Below the pieces are notes generated by a model. It was given only the letters and a program-made list of their open reading frames with translations. It had not been told where the DNA came from and did no database searches. The translations under genes and the position numbers were made by a program. Shown piece by piece: positions 19,130 through 22,500 of a stretch of 22,500 bases of DNA; position 1 is the stretch's first letter; each line of letters starts with the position of its first letter. The DNA comes from Stramonita haemastoma (taxonomy: Eukaryota; Mollusca; Gastropoda; Neogastropoda; Muricidae). The stretch is taken from assembly GCA_030674155.1 (NCBI GenBank), contig CM060326.1:18317262-18339761 (forward strand), in the 5' to 3' direction.

Positions 19130-19710
19130 AGAGAGACTTGGGTGAATGCCACTACAGTACAACACTGCTAAAAACAAAAAAAAGCGAATGTCACTTCAAG
19201 TCCAACTCCGCCAAAGAAGACTCAAAACAGTGGCCCTCAAGTCCAACTTCACCAGATACAAGACGAGAAGAATCTACTCAAGTTAACATCCCAAAACACA
19301 TAAGGTCGCTCAAGATTATCATTACAAGGCACATGACGAAGGAAAATCGCACTCATTGTCAACATCACAATAAGCAAGGAATGCCACTTACGTCTAACAC
19401 CACACGACACCGAGAAATGCCAAGTTTGAAACCGGAAGATACCAAAAGGTGCCAAGTCCGAAACCAGAAGACACCAAAAAAATGCCAAGTCCGAAACCAG
19501 AAGACACAGAAGAATGCCAAGTCCGACACCATGAGACGCAGGAGAATAATAAGTCCAACACCAGGAGACGCAGGAAAATACAAAGTCATCATAACACGAA
19601 GGTGAATGCCACTCCAAGGCTAGCAAGACACAGGAGAATGTCACCCAAGTTTAACAACACACAGGAGGACATCACTCAGCTTAACGGCACCAAACACCAA
19701 AGAATCAGGT
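19130..19710 (+). repeat. Diverged minisatellite of about 30-36 bp
   Basis: Units with an aatgccaagtccgaaacc / agaagacacc core recur, clearest at 19420-19560 (four or five units) and decaying outward to about 19130 and 19710. The plus strand is T-poor, which leaves a 172-codon open frame (to 19605) and an overlapping 143-codon frame (19449-19880). In one frame it reads MPSPKPEDT twice. An acceptor-like TTTTGCCAG ends at 19083 and a donor-like CAG|GTACC lies near 19709. A coding exon with degenerate repeats is possible, but the frame changes between units and a non-coding minisatellite is more likely. Confidence 0.8.
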
Positions 19711-20087
19711 ACCATTTCTTTTATAGCCTCTCTGTCTACCTGCCTGATCTAGCTAGTATATGTGTTTTTGTGCGAGTCATTTGTGTTCGAGTTTGTCGAC
19801 AGTTTTGCACTGTGTTTAGTTTGTCCTTGCTTATTATGTCTGTGTTTGCATTTGTCTTTTCGTCTTTTTGTCCCCTTTAACCTATGTTTTTTCATGGCTT
19901 GTATTTCGTTTTGAAAATGTTCAAATACTGTCCAGTAGGACGATTGCTTTTATATCTCCCTTTTCTGTAAGTATGTCGCGGGGATAGACCTAGATTAACA
20001 GAAAAAAGAAAGATCTGCATGACATAAAGCAACAGCGGCCACCAAGTCCGAGACATTATTATTGCTGTTTGTGCAATTTGATATGGA
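19711..20087. other. Unique stretch without a recognised gene
   Basis: T-rich sequence with no supported exon. The continuing open frame to 19880 is hydrophobic by composition only. Confidence 0.45.
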
Positions 20088-20103
20088 GGGGGGGGGGGGG
20101 GGG
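20088..20103. repeat. (G)16 homopolymer
   Basis: Sixteen consecutive G on plus. Length is uncertain because homopolymers are prone to sequencing error. Confidence 0.9.
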
Positions 20104-20129
20104 TATCTGGTACCAATTAGGATCAGGAG

Positions 20130-20345
20130 ATACATGCAGCTTGGACAATCTCAAAAAAACGCACTCAAAACTGCATCGACAAACACTTTTTGTCGTTCAC
20201 CTTTTCATAAAGGTCCTAAATTTTACTATGAATATAGCAAGCTGGATTTCAGAGGAAAAGAAAGTAAAGCTTCTTCACTTAGAAGACTCGAACCCCAAAT
20301 ATCTAGCAAGGATTTATTTGCATTAATCACTATGCCATGACTGGT
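20130..20345 (-). mobile_element. SINE-D, tRNA-headed, distinct from SINE-A, -B and -C
   Basis: The minus strand of 20281-20340 gives an A box TGGCATAGTGAT (20326-20337) and a near-consensus B box GGGTTCGAGTC (20285-20295), spaced as in a tRNA. No anticodon arm or acceptor stem is intact enough to call a working tRNA. The body to the left (about 20130-20280) does not match the other SINE families in the window; its left limit is a guess. Confidence 0.6.
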
Positions 20346-20587
20346 GGACAACTTTTTTCTTTGCAAGTTTTTTTTAAATCTTAAGCTTGTACAAAAGGCT
20401 CTACGGTTTGTTTTTTTGGCTTTTGTTGGGCATATCTATTTCATTAGATAATAGAATTTGGTACAGTTTCAGTCGGGTCCAGTGCTAACAAAAGGCAAAC
20501 ATGAAAATCTTAAGCCATATGGCGGAATTCTCCCTTTTTAATGCCTCCAGCACCGCATCTGATACCAGCTTTTTACCTTTCGCTTTT

Positions 20588-20930
20588 TGACTAGAGCTTC
20601 GATGTTCACCAACGGTGAGATTTTGTCTAAACAACCGTTTTTACCCACTATAAAGGTATCTGTATTCCGAATTCGGGAATATATCCTGGCAATTTTCGTG
20701 CTTCCATAACCCAACAAACGCTGACACGAACTACGGGATCTTTTATGTGCATAATCATTTGATCTTCTGTATGCATGTATTATACATGAAGGAAATTAAG
20801 GCACTAGTAGATCTGCACTTGATGTTAACCTGGGAGATCGTAAAAAAAAAACCAACTTAAACTCACCAGACGCCTCCGAGTTTCGAACCTCCGACTTTAT
20901 TGATCCATAGGTTTGAAATAGAAATGTCTG
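20588..20930 (-). mobile_element. SINE-B copy, nearly full length
   Basis: Plus text has AGAGCTTCGATGTTCACC, AACGGTGAGATTTTGT, GTATTCCGAATTCGGGAAT, TACGGGATCTTTTATGTGC, AAGGCACTAGTAGATCTGCA and AACCTGGGAGATCG. At the right end it has a clear B box on minus, GGTTCGAAACT (about 20879-20889). The A-box region beyond is worn. This order matches the caenogastropod SINE I recall from memory (tRNA head, 'gatctcccaggttaaca' body, 'ctcaccgttggtgaa' end). It is the best copy for a local consensus. Confidence 0.88.
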
Positions 20931-21214
20931 TGTATAGCGTCTGCCTTTATATCAGTTAAAAACAGTTGCAAAAAAAAAAAATGGGGCATACAATTTTGTG
21001 CGATTGTGTTGCATCTAGGGCCAGGGCTACCACGGTCCTGGCAATGTCGTTCTCGCTTGGCTGATTCTCAGATAATCAGTCTTGATCCAATGTCTTAGCT
21101 CCGCATGCAAGATAGCTTCATTAGTTCATTTATTAAGTTTACCCACTATGGGAAACACCCAAAACAAGCCGCAGCTCTTGTCAGTCCCGTAGAGTTCATA
21201 TTCCCTAACCACCT
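20931..21214. other. Unique stretch
   Basis: Mixed sequence with a 12-A run at about 20972-20983. No supported feature. Confidence 0.5.
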
Positions 21215-21450
21215 GTTGGAATCCTTCGGATGAGACTATAAACCGAAGCCCCGTGTGCGAATGCACACAAAACATCTTGCGCACACGCTAAATCCGGTTT
21301 TGCTTTTCGTAAGAGTAGGACATTGTGTGCCGGTGGGAACAGATAAGATTTACAAAACTACACACACACGGGAACTGGGTGTAAAAGAAAAGCACACAAG
21401 TGCTTATTTCATTATCCCGATAAAAAGAATAAATGAATAAATAAATAATT
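21215..21450 (+). mobile_element. SINE-A copy 4, 5'-truncated
   Basis: It begins inside the body at AATCCTTCGGATGAGACTAT and is closely similar to 4828-5040. It includes GAACATCTTGCGCACACG-like, CTTTTCGTAAGAGTAGG and GTGTGCCGGTGGGAACA blocks. It ends with AAAGAATAAATG and an AATA-rich tail (21423-21450). The tRNA head is absent, the usual outcome of incomplete target-primed reverse transcription. It is the least diverged from copy 2. Confidence 0.9.
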
Positions 21451-21934
21451 ACATAAATATTGCCAAGATCACCAAATAAAGAAAATTACGCGCGCGTTTG
21501 TTCAAACCCTGCTGTTTAAACACTTCGTCAGCAATGTTAAATAAGCCTAACTAGGAGAAACTGACAGTTTGTGAAAAAGCTCTTGTTGCTAATATTTCAA
21601 AATGTTATGCAGTGACGTTTTTTTTGGGTAGCTTGACTGTAACCGAGTTATAGGTTAAAACAACAAAGACGGGAGGATTGGAATTTCCGGTAAAAATAAA
21701 AGAAAGGGGGCGTGTGTGTCAAACAATTAAGCGTCATTTTCCAAAAACTTAAAACTTAGTCGCTAAAAAAACGTTGCAAGTGACTTTGTGCGTGAGCATG
21801 CGTGCAAAGGCCGTGCAAGAGCACTCGAATCAATCATCTTAAGCGCACGCGAACGTCCAATCACTTACACGCACACAAATACACACACCATTTTTGAAAG
21901 AAGCTCGCGACTCTATTTTTGCTTTTGTTTTTGC
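21451..21934. other. Unique stretch without a recognised gene
   Basis: AT-rich sequence with a degenerate GCGTGA / CACACGC patch at 21790-21890. No open frame or family match supported. Confidence 0.5.
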
Positions 21935-22292
21935 TCATGAGCTAGAGTTTAAAGACTCACAAAACAGTGAGATTTTGCGTACGCAACCGTTTTCGCCCGA
22001 CACAAAGGTAGCCGCATTGCGGCCTTTGGGGATATATGTTGGGTATGTTTGCGTGTCCGTAACTCGCTGAACACCGATTTTACTTACGGGATCTTGGGCG
22101 TGTGTATCTATCTTTTGCATGTGTCTATGCCCGAAAAAAAATAGACACTGGCATGTCAACGCTTGCAGTTGAGCTGGAATATCAGAAAAATTATCCACAC
22201 TGAATCCACTAGATGCAGCCAAAATCCAAACACGACTTTATGGACCCATGGGATTAAATAGAAGATTTTGTTTTAACCACTTAAGATGTAGC
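21935..22292 (-). mobile_element. SINE-B copy, near full length
   Basis: Plus text has CTCATGAGCTAGAGTTT, CAGTGAGATTTTGCGTACG, CAACCGTTTTCGCCCG, AAGGTAGCCGCATT, GGGATATATGTTGGG and TACGGGATCTTGGGCGTG. The far end has GACTTTATGGACCCATGGG, homologous to 20891-20920. It closes with TTAACCACTTAAGATGTAGC, whose complement TAAGTGGTTAA is the A-box relic. The central 'caggcactagcaggtc' body found at 20800 is missing or strongly altered, so this copy has an internal deletion. Confidence 0.82.
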
Positions 22293-22347
22293 ATCCATCA
22301 TAATTATTTTTGAAATGCACCGAGAGTTAAATTTTGGATCGCTCTCT

Positions 22348-22351
<4 letters not shown>

Positions 22352-22416
<65 letters not shown>
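22352..22416. repeat. (CT)n microsatellite
   Basis: A pure CT array. The remaining 84 bases to the window edge are unique and hold no supported feature. Confidence 0.98.
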
Positions 22417-22418
<2 letters not shown>

Positions 22419-22500
22419 GGACTCGGCGTGATCTCCCTTGGTGGTAGGCAGGAAGATTATTTTGCTGTTCATTTGTTTACCAAATATTACATTTCCATCC

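Noticed and set aside
20281..20340. Possible functional tRNA gene on the minus strand
   Set aside because: A and B boxes are present, but I cannot form a complete cloverleaf with an acceptor stem, and the head passes into a SINE-like body.
22417..22440. SINE-A-like 5' end after the last CT array (CGGGGACTCGGCGTGAT)
   Set aside because: It resembles the CT-array/SINE junction at 4699 only over a few bases and lacks the A box.

Overview
This window looks like intergenic or intronic nuclear DNA from an animal, most likely a marine gastropod mollusc. The basis is the density of dinucleotide to pentanucleotide microsatellites, the lack of any long credible open reading frame, decayed retroelements, and several tRNA-derived SINE families. 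One of these (called SINE-B here) I recognise from memory as a common caenogastropod SINE. The species assignment is inference; I see no rRNA, functional tRNA, CRISPR array or operon.

Layout. Positions 1-5700 hold a (CA)n array, a G-run, a full-length SINE-A with target-site duplication, CA/CGCA and GAAA/GA arrays, an AAG-AAT array, a CA-to-CG Z-DNA-like tract, and a diverged duplicated segment (4155-4321 and 5065-5222) that brackets a CT/CTGT array and a second full-length SINE-A. Positions 5850-7710 are two long purine-rich tracts around a SINE-B fragment and a SINE-C. Positions 7711-9440 are the most informative part. They hold a non-LTR retrotransposon pseudogene (endonuclease end, linker, start of reverse transcriptase), partly duplicated around an AAG/AAC array and split by a 421-bp element with terminal inverted repeats. 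Removing that element and one target-site copy restores the reading frame. Positions 9460-10780 hold GA, AAATC and GT arrays and a 15-bp minisatellite.

Positions 11590-11820 resemble a promoter and first coding exon (CCAAT, octamer and E-box motifs, a strong Kozak ATG, then a splice donor). Two further exon-like intervals, at 17596-17753 and 18656-18737, are phase-compatible with it and with each other. Together they could be a small plus-strand gene of unknown function, but this is tentative. The rest (12200-22500) consists of further SINE-A and SINE-B copies, a distinct tRNA-headed SINE-D, A-rich tracts, GT and CT arrays, and a diverged minisatellite of about 30 bp at 19130-19710.

I find no new molecular system. 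The most interesting items are the nested transposon with a reading-frame footprint, the duplication around the AAG/AAC array, the dated layers of SINE copies, and the candidate short gene. Nearly all long open frames here are translations of microsatellites and were not called as genes.
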